Assembly: GCA_003971905.1 (NCBI GenBank)
Contig: RSEE01000063.1
Location: forward strand, 62,001-126,000
Length of the DNA stretch: 64,000 bases
Origin: Moniliella sp. 'wahieum'
Lineage: Eukaryota; Basidiomycota; Moniliellomycetes; Moniliellales; Moniliellaceae
Direction: 5' to 3'
Below the pieces are notes generated by a model, which worked only from the letters and a program-made list of their open reading frames with translations, was not told where the DNA came from and made no database searches. The position numbers and the translations under genes are program-made. This document shows positions 22,549 to 34,790 of this stretch, piece by piece (positions within the stretch are counted from its first letter, which is position 1; every line of letters begins with the position of its first letter).

Positions 22549-25500
22549 TCACTTGGCCGCCAAACCCATTACCCATTGCGCCATTAGCATTAGAACCCCA
22601 GTCCGCCTTTGGTCACCTTGACGGTAGCCGAGAGGTTCGGTGATACCTTCCTGGCGACCGAGGCCTGTACCATGCTGCCAACCCCAGGCCAACAACCGAT
22701 ACCCAGTATTTTCCGAACCAATCTTATCGGCACCGAATCCGACCTGCATTCCATCGCGGTTACGCGGAGCCGATGCAGCGCCCTTGAGTCCGCCAAACCC
22801 AGCTCCAGGTCGCTTGGTCATTGGACCTTTGGCCGCTCCTGAGCCCTTGCGATCCGCACGTAACGCTTTATCCAGCCCGCGCCACGGTTTTCTCGTCCAC
22901 CCGAGGCGCTTTGGGGTTCGGTCCTACCGCTGAAAAGGGAGTGTAACTACGCTGTGGCCGTAACTCGCCTTGGCCCTGACTCGCTCGCCATGCCATACGC
23001 ATTCGCCAACTGGTGCAGCAGCGCACGCAACCCTTTCGCCATAGGGGGGAAACGTAATGTGATCCGCAGGGTCCCGGTGGGTCTTGGTCTTGGCTTGCGC
23101 TGCAAACTGGTCAGCCACATCGGATGCGCTGCCCGAAAGCGGACCGCGGGGGGGGGAAATTTCGTCCATTGGCGTTCTTGTTCTTGCCCTTGCCTTTGCT
23201 CTTGCGTACGTTGGCATGGAACGCAGCCAGATCTGGTTCGCCTTGAGGAGCTGGCTGTGCAGGCTGTGCGCCCCCCCCTGTGCTGCAAGTGACCTGCTAG
23301 AGGGGATCCCACCCGTCTCAGCTGCTTGGAGTACGTCGGCGTACATTGCAGCGCGACGTTGTTGCTTGGCAAGTCGTTTGCGCTGCGCTTTAGGCACGTT
23401 CTTGAGCCCGCGTGCTTCGGCAGCTGACTTGGCTGGCGCATGGATCAGTGCGGCCCGTCGCGCCTTTTTCGCAGCTTTGTGGGCCTTGTTGTTAGCCCAT
23501 TGCGCTTGGAGAGCTTGGATCCATTCGTCCGGCTCCTCTTCCGACCCAAAGTAGATATCTTCCTCGTAGTACCGCCGCATCAAACGCTGTCGTCATATCA
23601 AAGTCCGAACCCATCGTCTCGTCCACATCAGACAGGGATGGATCGGCTAGCAACGCAAGAAAAGTGTTAGTCAAGCAGGATCCTCATCATGCGCCTCGGA
23701 AGAGGGAAAGCGTCCGACCAACGCGAAAAAGCAAAAAAAAAAAACAGGATAGATCCACCACATACCTTGTCGAGAATGTTTCTTGGACTTGGACTTGGAC
23801 TTGGAATTGTGCCGCGGGCCCAACTCCCCATTGGCTATGGTACGGAACTTGAGTTCATCCGCCTGCCGAGCCAGATGGGCTGGATCCATAGCAGCGCCAT
23901 TGACCCAGGCGTTGCGTCCTTGAAACATACCCTTGTCAACAAGGATTCGTCGAGGTCCAGGTCCAAGTCCAAGTCCTCGTTCACTCTCCTCCTCCATTGC
24001 AAGTACATCCAAATCCGAACCGTCCGAATCGTCCGAGTCGTCCGAATCGTATGAGCCATCCAAACCACTCAAGTCGTCGGAATCTTCAGGTGAGTCCGAA
24101 TCGTCCAGCTCCTGTGACACATCCCGACTGTCCACCTGCTCCGACCCAAACGATCGATCGGTGTCCGACTCGGTGTCCGACTCGGTCTGGAGGACAAGGC
24201 GGCTAGAGCGGGTTGCGAACGGGGGGGTACCACCACACCCTCCACTCCGAGCGAGGCTCCATGGCCAAATGACCTTGAGGACCCATACCACGTAGGAAGC
24301 CATCATGCGAGCTAAGTGCCCGTATCTTGTGTGGTAGCCGTGGTGGTAGCCGTGGTGGTAGTCGAACGATCGGGGTCTTGCTGCGTCCTAGTGGACTCTT
24401 CCGCCTCGTCCGCCTCCCCTCGACTCCTCCCCCTCGCTCAGGCCACTTGCGTCCCCTGCGGAATCAACGTCCATCGTCTGCGCAAGCGCAAGCAACGATG
24501 TATCTTGCTCTTTCTGCGCTGCACGCAACGCCTGCTGACGACGACGAGATTGCGACCGCCCTCGGGTCCTGCGATGGGGTTACACGGTCCCGCTTGGAGG
24601 GACGGTGAGCTGGTCAATTCGCTTTCGCTTCCGATATCCATCTCGTTTGGCCTACACATGGGCCCCGTCCAGGCTGAGATCTTGTATCGGCACCGTCACC
24701 GTAGTTGCCCACACGTCCGCCCAAACCGGCTCGTCAATCACCCTGAGATGACCAACACCCTGTGTCACGCCGCGTCGGAAGCCGGAGACAGAGAAGCAGG
24801 CACAGACAGAAGAGGAGCACCAGCGCGGTTCGATCCAAGCGACCTTCGTGCATCCAAAAATCGACGCTAGCCCATACGCATGTCCGTGCCATGTCCTGTC
24901 CATGTCCGTGTCCATGTCCATGGACGAAGGAGGGAACTCTTCATCGCGGTGTGCAAGGTCCACCGTTCGTGTCAATCACGAAAAGTTGCTCATCCCCTAA
25001 CGTATCGGATAGAGCCGGATCCGGATCCGGATCCTGTATTGGGCTCGTTGGGATCGGTGGGCTTGCACGCTCGGAGAGCACAGGATCAGGCACAGAGGTA
25101 CTGGTGCAAACGACCTTTGAGGCCGTCGCGGCCTCCCCTGCGCCACTAGAACTCAGAAGAGGGACCCGAGGTGCACCCAGGGTGGGAACCGTAACCGGGG
25201 GAAGAGGGTGAGCGATGGGCAGAGAACGGAGGAAGAAGCAGTAGCAGTCACAGGCGCAGGCGCAGGCGAGGCAGCCACAGCAGCTGGGGTAAGTGTAGGT
25301 GAGGGAGGCTTGGACGTCCCAGACAAAGTGAACAAATCTTGCATGAGATGGAAGTGTCGGCCGGGGTAGGTTGGAACATAACGTTCTCCTCTCCTACCTC
25401 GCCATGATGATTGTCCAAAAACGGTGCAGGCACCAGGACCCAACACTAGCTGTTCCGTTCCGGCCACAGGCTCTTGCCCTGGAAACAGGAAGTACCCCCC

Positions 25501-26319
25501 GTTCTTCCATTCGCCACGCGCTTTGACAAATAATGGCGCAGGACCCTGCTCTTTGGTTGCGGTACCGCCCGTCGCGCTCCCAGGCCCGCATGCGCTGCAG
25601 CCGCACACACCCAGTCCCGATCCTAATCGGGATCCCGATGCCGATCCTGATCCCGATCCGGTGGACGTGGATGGCGGATCGCGTTGGGCACGCGAAGGCG
25701 GAGGAAGACGAGCGGCAAGAGGACGGTAGGTACGTGGCAGCTACCACCGGTGGTAAGGTACCTCCTTCTCTCCCTCTCCTCTTCATCTTGCCCACCGACC
25801 GTCGTATCTCATCGGGGCGAATAGATTGAGATTCCGACGACAGCCTGTTGTTGATCGTAGTCTAGTCCAACTGGTACGCCCAGGCGCCATTCACATACGT
25901 CCGGCCCTGCAGTCTTTCCTCTGACGTGCCGGGCGCGAGGCGCGGGGCGAGAGGACGTAGTCGCTGATAAAGTAGAGTGGCACGACGGGAATCAGAGCGA
26001 AACGTGCGGGTGCGGGTAGGGGGGGGGTGTCACCGCCACCAGTCCCAAACCCAGTCCCAGACCCAGACCTAGTCCTGACGGCCTCATGCGAAACGACGAA
26101 ACTCCAACAAGTTGGTCCAAAACGTCTGCAATCAGTAGAAACAGTGCGTCGCCCTCCCCATCGAGGTAGTTGGCCGCGGCTGAGGCGGAAGGGAACTTGC
26201 CCCGACCGGGACCTGAGGTGCCACGCCGCCCCACCGCGTCCCGCACGTCCGCCACGACCGCCACGCCCTCCGCCACGTCCCCCGCGTCCGCGAGATGCTC
26301 CGCGATGGTTCTTTGCCAT
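22549..26319 (-). CDS. SQS1: SQS1-like R3H and G-patch protein
   Basis: The start MAKNHRGASRGRGGRGGGRG matches the short basic Gly/Arg N-terminus of Sqs1. Asp/Ser-rich acidic repeats follow (DSDDSDDSDGSDLDV), then FQGRNAWVNGAAMDPAHL, YYEEDIYFGSEEEPDEW and a Lys/Ala-rich helix region (AQRKRLAKQQRRAAMYADVL). An R3H single-strand nucleic-acid-binding segment (LLHQLANAYGMASES) lies near 23020. A C-terminal G-patch (NTGYRLLAWGWQHGTGLG...GITEPLGYRQGDQRRTG) ends near the stop. In yeast the Sqs1 G-patch stimulates the DEAH helicase Prp43 in splicing and ribosome assembly. R3H plus G-patch in this order makes the call secure. The coding path between 24300 and 26000 is fragmentary and may contain introns as well as frame breaks; 25014-25034 carries three GGATCC-type hexamers. 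Confidence 0.85.
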
Positions 26320-27337
26320 TGCGGTGAGATGGCAGGTGGGGGGTTGGTGGGTCGTTGAGAGTAAAGGTTGAGGGTGGAGAGCGGAGAAGCTGAAAGTGGA
26401 GAGTAGCAGGATACAGTCGAGAGGTGGGGGTGGAGCTCGCTGTGAGGGCGGGGGGTGGTGGTGAGGGGAGGGGGGAGGAGGGTGGCGAGTCGGGGTCAAA
26501 TTCAAAGGTTGAGAGGTAAACTTACCATGAATGCATTAGGAGCGCAGAATCTGCCAGGGTTAGCGCTTAAAGGCTTACAATGTTGAAATCGAAGCGCACG
26601 AGGGTGGCTGGCTGAGTCATACCGTCTCCTCGTCATCGTCGCAGTAGATCTGAGACGCAGACTCATCCATCATGCATGATGCACCATGTCTGATTCTGTC
26701 TTGAAGCTTCACTTTAAGCTGAAGCCCCAGCCGCAGGTTTATGTTTTCGTCGTACACTCCTCCTGCTTGGCTGCGTACGCACTACGACCTACCACCACTG
26801 CCCCTACGAGACAAGAGAGACAACCCATGCGTTGCCCGTACCGAAACAGAGGTGACGCACCCCCCTGATGCAGGTTTAGTCTGGATGGCATATGGGGTAC
26901 GAAAGAGACAGGCGAGGTGACGCGGTGACAGCTCAGGTGAGGTTTGAAGCTTGTTGCAGGCCTAAAGTCAGGTCTCGGAGACAAAAAAAAACATAGAATA
27001 GGTACCCACGCGCGCGATCGTGCCTACGGCGTCTGGAAGCCGCACCGAGCAGGGGGGGCATCGCTTTCCTACAACGTAAAACTAAGAACCGTGAAACGTA
27101 CAGGACAAGCAGCACGGGGGTGGAGGCGAAGCAGACAGGTTGGGACATGTTGACATGTTGGAAGTGAGCACAAGACTTGGGGGCGACAGAGACCACAATA
27201 GGGCCATGCGAAGCAGAATTGGAGACGTAGTAGGTGGGCAGACAGCCGGGGGGAAAGCGGGGGGGGGGGGGGAGTAATAGGGAATGGAAACGAGGGGACG
27301 AGGGGGGGACAAGACCTCTTAACCGGATCGTTCTCAG
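26320..27337. other. Intergenic region upstream of SQS1 and downstream of NPC2
   Basis: No coding signal found. It holds an ATGCATG word pair (26674-26685), AAGCTT palindromes near 26702 and 26945, an ACATGTTG pair (8-base step) near 27148, and G runs near 27265, which lie 3' of the NPC2 gene. Confidence 0.45.
26674..26685. repeat. Heptad palindrome word (ATGCATG ATGCA)
   Basis: One full ATGCATG unit and most of a second. It is the same word as at 2915, 31667 and 32516. Confidence 0.7.
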
Positions 27338-28170
27338 TTAATGACGACCAAAATTGATGATCAAGTCGAGGCAGAGCAAGTCGAGGTCAGTCTGCGACAG
27401 CCCCGTCAGGTGCACGTGAACTTGGGCGGTCCACGCGGGAGCTGAACCGTATGCTCAATTTCATAGTACCCGGCTCCAACGGGCACTGCAACTGCGCATC
27501 ATTCTCCGTGCAATCTCGCACAGATCAAATCGTTTCGACAAGAGCCGGATCAAACCCAACTTGACCACCACGTCCACTACCGATCCGTCCTGGCGCACAC
27601 AGTCCAAGGGTCAAGAGTCAGCTTCGATCCACGTTCGATGTTCGACGGCGCGCGTCACCGCCCGCTCTCCATACCACAGCGCCAAGCAAAACATAAAGCA
27701 GAAGGAAGAAAAGAAGAAAGAAAACAGAGAAAGAAGAAGGGAAAGGAAAATGAGGAAAGAGAAAGAGATAGTAGTACACGTACGTCCACATCCGCCTTGA
27801 CTTGTCCGGCTGCTTGACCGTCATGTTCTGTCCCGACTGCGGCGGGTCCGGCACCACATCCACCCGGTCCACCCGCACCACATCCGCATCTAGGCCACAC
27901 GACTGCCACACCCACCCGCTCCCGGGTTCAGCCACGTGCACGTCCGACGTTAGCGCTCCATCCGCCGCCGCACCGCCGCCGCCGCAGCAGCAGCAGCTGC
28001 TGCAGCCTCAGCCGTGTCGGCTAGCTTGGTGATCTTGAGCGAGAGAGAGTCGGGGGGCAACAGATCGAGGGTGTGGTCTGGGGAGGCATGCGTCGCCCAG
28101 GACAAGCTGGGATGGGAGGGCGGTGCAGGCGCTGGCGAGAGAGAGAGAGAGAAGCGCAAGGGAGTTTCAT
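27338..28170 (-). CDS. NPC2/ML-domain sterol or phospholipid-binding protein (PG/PI-TP family)
   Basis: Exon 1 holds SPDHTLDLLPPDSLSLKITK, a run of eleven Ala, then GSGWVWQSCGLDADVVRVDR and DPPQSGQNMTV: the first ML-domain strands with a conserved Cys and N-glycosylation site. After an intron (27783-27590, GTACGT donor, CAG acceptor, 194 nt) come VVDVVVKLGLIRLLSKRFDL, CEIARENDAQLQCPLEPGTY, FTCTLTGLSQ and LLCLDLIINFG, with TAA at 27340-27338. This is the fungal phosphatidylglycerol/phosphatidylinositol-transfer form of NPC2, a vacuolar or secreted lipid carrier. The start at 28170 (MKLPCASLSLS) is uncertain: a TC microsatellite follows it and no clear signal peptide is visible. Frame changes occur near 27950 and 27810, and in the last exon. 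Confidence 0.83.
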
Positions 28171-28923
28171 GGTGGGGGGGTGGGAGGAGGAGGAGAAGGA
28201 GGAGGAGGGTGGAGGGAGGGCTGGGACTGGCTATATCTATCTCGCCGTGGGCCAGCGGCAGGGCGGGATGGGACGGGAATGAACGGGATGGGATGGGTTG
28301 GGTTGGGTTGGCTGCCCCGTGCCTTGGGTGGCGGCGGCCGGGGGGATTACGTCACACTTTGGCCTGGGCCTGGCGTGGCCTGGCGTACACTGCCGCCGTG
28401 CGGACCAGGCCATGGCGTTGTCCCGCACTACGATCTGCTAACCCTAAGCCGTGGCTCTGACGGCGGCAATCGATAAGAGTGATCGATCGGGACTCAAGTA
28501 CTCAATATCAATATTCAGTCAGCTTCAGCCCCTCCTGCTCGTTCCGCCCATTCCGCCGGCGATTGTAACCCCCTCATTAACGTAACCAGAGCCCTCGGCC
28601 CATCCCATGCCCCATCCCAATCCCAATCCCAACCGAGCCATCGCAGCCTCCAGCGCCCCCATGCCATCCAACGCCAGCCTCCACCCCCATCTGCTCATGC
28701 TCCACGGTCCTAGTATGTTGTTTTGCATCCATCCAGTCCAGTCGAGCACAGCGCCACAGCGGTGCCCAACAAAAAGAAATAATAGCACAAGAAAACTCCA
28801 CCCGCACACTTGAGCGCAGCTTGAGCACGGCTCTGCCCTGAGCCTCAGCCTTAGGCCTCAGGCCGCATCGGCATGCGATCCGGATTACTCCTCCCCCTTG
28901 GGATCAATGTTGACGCGTGCGGC
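28171..28923. other. Intergenic region
   Basis: Upstream flank of the NPC2-like gene and 3' flank of the transporter. G-rich near 28180-28310, with short GGGATGGG words and an AGGCCTC-type word near 28852. No gene seen. Confidence 0.45.
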
Positions 28924-31021
28924 TCAAACGTTGTTGCGGCGACAGGTGAAGGGGTCGTTGTGTGCGGAGGCATTGTAATCGTCAATGATCTGTTGAATCG
29001 AGGTGTAGAGACCAGGGCCAAGGAGGAACAATCCACAGGGGATAAGAGCCGCGTTGAACAACGTCTCTACCCGACGCAACCATCCTTGACCTTTCCATAG
29101 CCGGCCACGGTACAGCTCAAAGTAGGCCAATGCCCAGAAAATGTACCCCATGCTCGAGTCACAGAGCGCCGAGGTAAAGGATACTAAAAGGTGCGAGGTG
29201 GAGTGCGTTGAGGTGCGGTGGTAGGATAGGATGGGTAGTAGGGTAGGAAGTAGAGTAGCTGTGTTAGTTCTCACGATCGGACTGGGTGCGTATAGGGACA
29301 TAGACAGACAGAGAGAGATACGAGGGAGATGGCAAGGAAGGAGGAAAGAGGAAAGAGGTAAGCCAACGTACCAATATCACCAAACGAAGGGATAGCATTG
29401 CCCAAGATCCAGGCAACCACCCAAATCGCCACAATGATCGCGGTCCAGACCAGCCAGGACAATTTGGTGTGGTGGTGTGTAGTGGTGGGTGCCATGAAAA
29501 AAGACGGCAAAGATAGAGCGGGCACTAGGCTAGCATAGATGAGCCAATCAAGATAGTGGCGGGAAGAAGCGAATGCAAAACGCGATCTTTTGCGTGTTTC
29601 ATCCCGAATGATAGCCACCGCTGGCTGGGACGAGTACTGGCCTGAAAACGCATAGATAAACACGCCTACCCGGCAAACATGAGAAACTCGGCAACCGTCA
29701 ACGCCGCTAACGCTTTAGGGAATTCCCGTGGATCTTCATCTCGGCAATAAACGACGGGTAGATCACTTGCCCACCCACAAAAATACAATGTTGATCGCCG
29801 CATTTGTGCCGTGCACAAAGCTCGTCCCTTTGGGCGCAACCGCCGTCAAAGTCACCTTCTCCCCGTGCGGTTTGGCTGCCGGTTGTTGGTGCTGGATCCC
29901 AACAAAGATCATCGTCAGGAGCATACACAGGCCCATGCAAGCTTCCGTCCCCTTATTGTCAGTCGTTCATCATCCCAGCGACGCAATGCGAAACGGAAGG
30001 GCAAAACCAAACAAAAAAGAGAAGAATGGAGTGGAGTGGAATGGAATGGAGGGGGGGAGGGGGAGGGGAAAGGGAAACCCAATCGCTCGTCCCCATAGGG
30101 AGACAACACACAAAAGTACAAGCAGAGATGACGCCCATGGTGGCAATGTGACCGAATCGTCGTGGCAACGTGCCGAGAATGCAGGCGATCATGACAAACA
30201 CACTGATCGCCACTGTGCACCAGCCACCACCAGGATGGAACGAAAGGGTGTTGATGATCTCACTCCCCGTGAGCGTGTGGAAACCTGAAGAGAACGAAGA
30301 GAAGAAGAAGAAGAAAAGAAGAAAGAAGAAGAAGAAGAAGAAGAAGAAGAAGAAAAAGTAACCAGTCAGCATCCCACAATGCACCATAATAGCAATGTGC
30401 CGTGCTGGGCCCGTTTGGAGGGTGGCCTGCCACGTCATCTGAGATCGGACGGCGCAAGCAGCGGGGCGAGTGGGGAGTGGGGAGTGGAGAGTGGAGAGTG
30501 GAGGGTGTAGATAAGACAAAGGGACCTACCCATAATAAAGATATTGTTGATGGTCAGAATGCTGAATCCGAGCCACCATCCGAAGCGGCTGTAGCCGCGT
30601 CCAAACGAAAAGATATGCGCGCCAATATCCGCAATGTTAAGTTGATCTGGATGGGCTAAACAGTATCGCCACAAAACAATGCTCGTGTAGAGGTTGACCA
30701 CGCCGACCAAAAACACAATCAACAGTCCGCCCCACAAACCCCGTGCTAGCAAACGACGCTGGCACAGATAAGATGGCCAAGGGTACCATCTCCCCAAACA
30801 ACAAGCCAGTCACTTGCAGTACACTTAGCCCCTTGGTATCAATGTACCCAGCCTCGAGGGATCGTGCGAGCCCACCGCTTTTCATCCACAAGCACCTCAC
30901 CTTGCTCGGACGCACTGAGCGCATCCTGCTGTTTCTAAACTCGCCGAGAGCTTGGTGGGCGCAGCGGCGGACGCGGCAGATACGGCATCCACGTCGGGGG
31001 GGAGGGGGAAGGAGGGGGCAT
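28924..31021 (-). CDS. Amino-acid transporter, AAAP (Aa_trans) family
   Basis: A hydrophilic N-terminus (MPPPSFPLPPDVDAVSAASAA) precedes about ten or eleven membrane segments. They include LSVLQVTGLLFGEMVPLAIL, LLIVFLVGVVNLYTSIVLW, FSILTINNIFIMG, TVAISVFVMIACILGTL, WLVWTAIIVAIWVVAWILGN and YIFWALAYFELY. The loop NIADIGAHIFSFGRG and the segment VIYPSFIAEMKDPREFPKAL are typical of fungal neutral amino-acid permeases of this family. Two introns are clear: 30529-30285 (GTAGGT donor, 245 nt, with a long TTC tract before the acceptor) and 29371-29184 (GTACGT donor, 188 nt). Others probably lie near 29950-30140 and 29670-29700. The start at 31021 is followed by a C run where the frame changes. The substrate cannot be read from sequence; uptake at the plasma or vacuolar membrane is the family role. 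Confidence 0.82.
30296..30360. repeat. GAA/TTC microsatellite inside a transporter intron
   Basis: About 65 bases of GAAGAA-type sequence ending in A-rich DNA. On the gene strand it is TTC repeats immediately before the CAG acceptor at 30285, so it serves as an extended pyrimidine tract. Confidence 0.9.
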
Positions 31022-31420
31022 GGTGGTGCGGGAGAAGTGCGAGAAAGGCGAGAAGAAGGAGGGGTGGCGGAAAAAGGCAGATAGGGGGAGGGGGTATATG
31101 AGGAGGATGGGGCAAAATTCGGTTGGCGTGCAGGCTGAGACAGGTGGCGCGTGACGCCAGAGGCCAGAGGGCTGGCAAGAGGAAGGGGATGGATTAGGAA
31201 TGGTTACTGGCGGGTGCCTCGGTGCGCGCTGGGCGCTCAGGCTGGGCACTACCGTGTACACAGTACACGCCCAGTACACACCAGCGGGCGAGGGTCGAAG
31301 CGGACGAAAGGCAGGGCGGGATGGGAGACACGGGGGGCACGGGGGCGGTATGGGACGCGCGTTGCGTGCTGGGCTGGGCGGGGCGGTGTTGCCGTTGCTG
31401 GACAAACAGGCGGAGGGCGG

Positions 31421-31441
31421 ATGCATGACTAGTGACTGGTC
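31421..31441. repeat. Mixed heptad array (ATGCATG, ACTAGTG, ACTGGTC)
   Basis: Three consecutive 7-base units in one register with different cores. ATGCAT and ACTAGT are perfect palindromes and ACTGGT is one base pair off. This shows that the step, not the word, is conserved. Confidence 0.8.
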
Positions 31442-31659
31442 ACGCGCACGCTCCCTGTCACGGTGACGAGACCCAGCACACGGCCTACTGCGCTCCCGAG
31501 CGCCACGGACGACTCCCCCATCCCAGCCCTCTTGCACGCCGTGGGCGGGGAGGGGGCGGCCCAGCACAACGCTCGCAGCGCGCAGCAGAGGATGGCCATC
31601 GCAGTACCTTGGGCCTACCACTGGAAGCCTGCTCATGAATGGACGCGTGACGCCGAACC

Positions 31660-31680
31660 ATTAATCATGCATCATGCATC
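31660..31680. repeat. Mixed heptad array (ATTAATC, ATGCATC x2)
   Basis: Three in-register units: palindromes ATTAAT, ATGCAT and ATGCAT, each followed by C. Confidence 0.85.
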
Positions 31681-31966
31681 TGGCCGCCCTCCGCACAGGG
31701 TACGTACTTGCTCGCCAGTCCATCACTCTACGGCCGACGGGCCCCGACGGCCTCCCGCTTGCCTCTCACCAGCTCCCTCGTTCCCGAGTGCCTCCGCCCG
31801 TCCTGTGTCCTGAGCCTCACCCGCCCCCATCACTGCATCACCCACGAGACGCTCGCCCGACCACCTACACTACTAGGGTTGCAGGACAGACGACAGCACG
31901 CCATCGCTTCCGCGTCGTTGAGCATGCGATCTGGCTAGTGGCTGCGCCCATCCCACGCCGTACCTG

Positions 31967-31980
31967 ACTAGTGACTAGCT
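31967..31980. repeat. Heptad pair (ACTAGTG, ACTAGCT)
   Basis: One exact and one slightly altered ACTAGTG unit, followed by further AGCT/GACT words. Confidence 0.65.
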
Positions 31981-32515
31981 AGCTGACTGCTATATCCCCT
32001 ACCGCAACGCAGGCATCCCATCGCAGCCATGGCCCAACCGGGGCGTCGGCGTCATCGTCATCCGCGTCATCGGTTCCTCTCTCGTCGAGTGGGGCTTTTG
32101 ACCTGCTGTTTTGCGGTGGGCCTTCTGCTCGCCACTAGCCACTGCCCGCCCCACGCCACCCGTCACACGTCACGCGTCACCGCGTCGCGTCACCTACTGC
32201 CCTCGTCAGCACCTCGGCCCGCATCACGTCGATGACGCCAACGGGCGCAGAATGGTTAATGAGTAAGGAATACGTTACGCGTTACGTTTAATGACCTTAA
32301 TTACCACCCTGAGCGCCTGAGCCATGGCCAGTTGGCTCCGGCATCCTCCGCGGCAGCAGGGAAGCGCGTTCGATACCTTCGTCATTCACGCCTCAGGGCC
32401 TCAGCCCAGGGGCGACACGTTCTGCGGGGACATGGGCACACCCCGACGGACCAGGTCTGGCCCTGCGCTCAGTATACAGTGGGCTGTCTACCAAAAATCC
32501 AATTGAGGATCGGTG

Positions 32516-32529
32516 ATGCATGGTGCATG
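32516..32529. repeat. Heptad pair (ATGCATG, GTGCATG)
   Basis: Two units in a 7-base step; the second has lost palindromy at one position. An ATCGATCAG pair with a 9-base step follows at about 32539. Confidence 0.7.
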
Positions 32530-32719
32530 ATAGCCGTCATCGATCAGATCGATCATCCACACCCAGTTTCAGCCAGTCAAAAAATTTACTGCAATACTCT
32601 CAGTATACGCCGTCTGAAGAGTAGAGTCGGTGGAGTGGCGAGCATAGCGTCCTCTTCCTACCCTTTTTTCAATGACGCGTGACGGCCGAACGACGCCAAA
32701 GAGCACGAGCCTTGGAGTC

Positions 32720-32747
32720 ACTAGTCACTAGTCACTAGTCACTAGTC
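32720..32747. repeat. Heptad palindrome array (ACTAGTC x4)
   Basis: Four exact ACTAGTC units with a partial unit on the left. With the AAGCTTG array it is the best-preserved homogeneous block. Confidence 0.9.
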
Positions 32748-33190
32748 GCTGCGCCCATTCTCTATGCACTCTCTCATGTCTCATCGCTCATTATCGATTG
32801 ATCGATTATCGCCCATCCCACCTCTCCCATCTCATGAACTCATTCTTCAGGCCCAGGCCAACAAGAAGGACGAACGCCAAGACTACGCTACTACGAACTC
32901 AGTGCAGTAAGAAAGACGCTGAGTACTGACTCTAGCGCACCACGGAAAGTCGGTATACTTTTCTCGCCGTCGTTATACGTCCATCCACATGTGCGCCTTG
33001 GACCATAGAGCACCATCGACATCAATATATCTCATCCTCCCGCCCGATGGCTTTTTCACATCCCACATCACCCCCACGTTTCATCCTTCACGTCTGGTGT
33101 CCACTTATAGGTGCTCTTTTCGTGCACTTCCCATGTCAGTATACTGGTGGAGGAGTACTCACTCAGGACTCAGACTCAGGACTCAGTCTG

Positions 33191-33249
33191 AGTACGCAGT
33201 GTTGAACGTTGAGTACTGAGTAATATTGAGTACTGAGTACTGAGTACTT
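33191..33249. repeat. Compound heptad array (AACGTTG, AGTACTG, AATATTG)
   Basis: In order: AGTACGC, AGTGTTG, AACGTTG, AGTACTG, a 3-base slip, AATATTG, AGTACTG, AGTACTG, AGTACTT. Three different perfect A...T palindromes (AACGTT, AGTACT, AATATT) alternate with the same spacer base G. It is the clearest example of the family. Confidence 0.9.
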
Positions 33250-33512
33250 GATGTACTCGACGGACTTTCATGATACGTACTGATGCATGGGTACTACGGA
33301 AATAATGCTTGTGGGGGCCAGTACCAGTACGGTCCGTACGGTCCGTACCAGTGCCATCACAGAGCCTGCCACAACTACTGCCTTAGATCCACCGCTTCCT
33401 AAAAGCACGCCACCGTTACATGTTACAAGCCGTCACCGGTGGCGTCTTGTCCAAAGGGGTTATCCTGAGCCTCAGGTCTCAGTATCTCACGTCTACTCAG
33501 CCTGCAGGCTTC

Positions 33513-33569
33513 AAGCTTCAAGCTTGAAGCTTCAGGCCCTTCAGGGGGCTCGTTTACTAGTTACTAGTT
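33513..33569. repeat. Heptad arrays (AAGCTTC, AAGCTTG, AAGCTTC; ACTAGTT x2)
   Basis: Three AAGCTT units at 33513-33533 and two ACTAGTT units at 33556-33569. An 8-base ACTCCGTT pair and an ACGCGTT unit follow up to 33605. Confidence 0.85.
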
Positions 33570-33652
33570 ACGAAGTAGTCTTACTCCGTTACTCCGTTAC
33601 GCGTTACTGGCTTTTGTGCCGACATGGTTCGTTACATGTTACATTCAGTCTG

Positions 33653-33686
33653 AGATCTGAGATCTGCGATCTGAGCCTCAGGCCTC
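33653..33686. repeat. Heptad array (AGATCTG x2, CGATCTG, AGGCCTC)
   Basis: AGATCTG, AGATCTG, CGATCTG, then a 6-base AGCCTC and AGGCCTC. An ACATGTT unit lies just upstream at 33634. Confidence 0.85.
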
Positions 33687-34790
33687 ACAGTTACAGTTAC
33701 TCCGTATACTCAGGTACTCGCTAGTACCTAGCCATCATATTGCACCAGCCACTGGCTGATGAACGGGGCCTCGGTGCACACGTTCAGAATAAGGGCGAGG
33801 CAAGGGTGTGCGTGGTACCCCTGGTGTACCTGAAGCCTAACCTTCCAGTGGCGTAAGCTGGCCTACTATAACCTGCACAGGGACATCCTGGACGAAAGTT
33901 ATGCATCGCATGCATAAACGGTGTTGGTAAACAATACTAATACTAGTACTACTAGTTGTGGTACTGTAGCACCACAGGAGGTTGAAACACACCTCCCATC
34001 TTCTGCGGGCCACAGCACACTGTATACAGGACCGAACGTAGTAATCAGTCGAGAGTACTCGAAGTACGTGCCCCGTGCGTCTTCCACGGGACAACCTTGG
34101 TGGGGTAGCTCACATGGCGCTCACATGGGTCACAGGCCAGCCAGCGACTGAAGCTAATTCCGGAGGCCCTATAGTCTGGGGTCCGTCCAAGTGCAGCGTC
34201 TTCATGTCCTGAGGCTGCCCGAAGGCTTCATGTCGATGAACAGGTACGATGTTTTCCCTCACTTCCAACTCATGCTGCTTACTATATGTTGATGTTGAGG
34301 CGTAGTTAGCGCTCCTCTCAGCATCAACGTCTTACCACTCGATATCCCTTCTCTCCATACTCCGTGTCCGTCTTTCTAAGCTCGCTGGGAGCACATGTTG
34401 GGACCCGTGGTCCCGTACTTAGGCCAAGGTGCCTCATCACCCTTCACCCCTGATTTGTCCTCCCAAGCCTCCACGTGTATACTCAGGCTTGTTTGAACCC
34501 CTGTCTCTAGGTGTGGCACAAGGCTTAGACCTGAACCACCACCATCGCGATTGCATTGCTCTACATCTCCAGAGGTTCTTCACCCAATCCCTTGGGTTCC
34601 TCCGGTCTTACAGCACAGTAGCCTACCATCCCACGCGCGCTTATATCTCCCGGCTACTACAGAGTACACAGACCGGAGTCCTGATTGAGTGGGGTAGATA
34701 TGGTAAGAATTGGTACGACAGTGATCCTACGAAATGCAAAGGGGGGAGAACCAGGCAAGTGGTGCAGAACGATCGATCAGGCTAGCGAAG

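Noticed and set aside
32029-32235. 68-codon ORF with a hydrophobic stretch and good start context
   Set aside because: Lies in heptad-rich DNA; its C-terminal half is a translation of GTCAC repeats; no homology.
34429-34785. 118-codon plus ORF in the gene-poor island
   Set aside because: No domain, no family match by eye, and it runs into the helicase 3' end.
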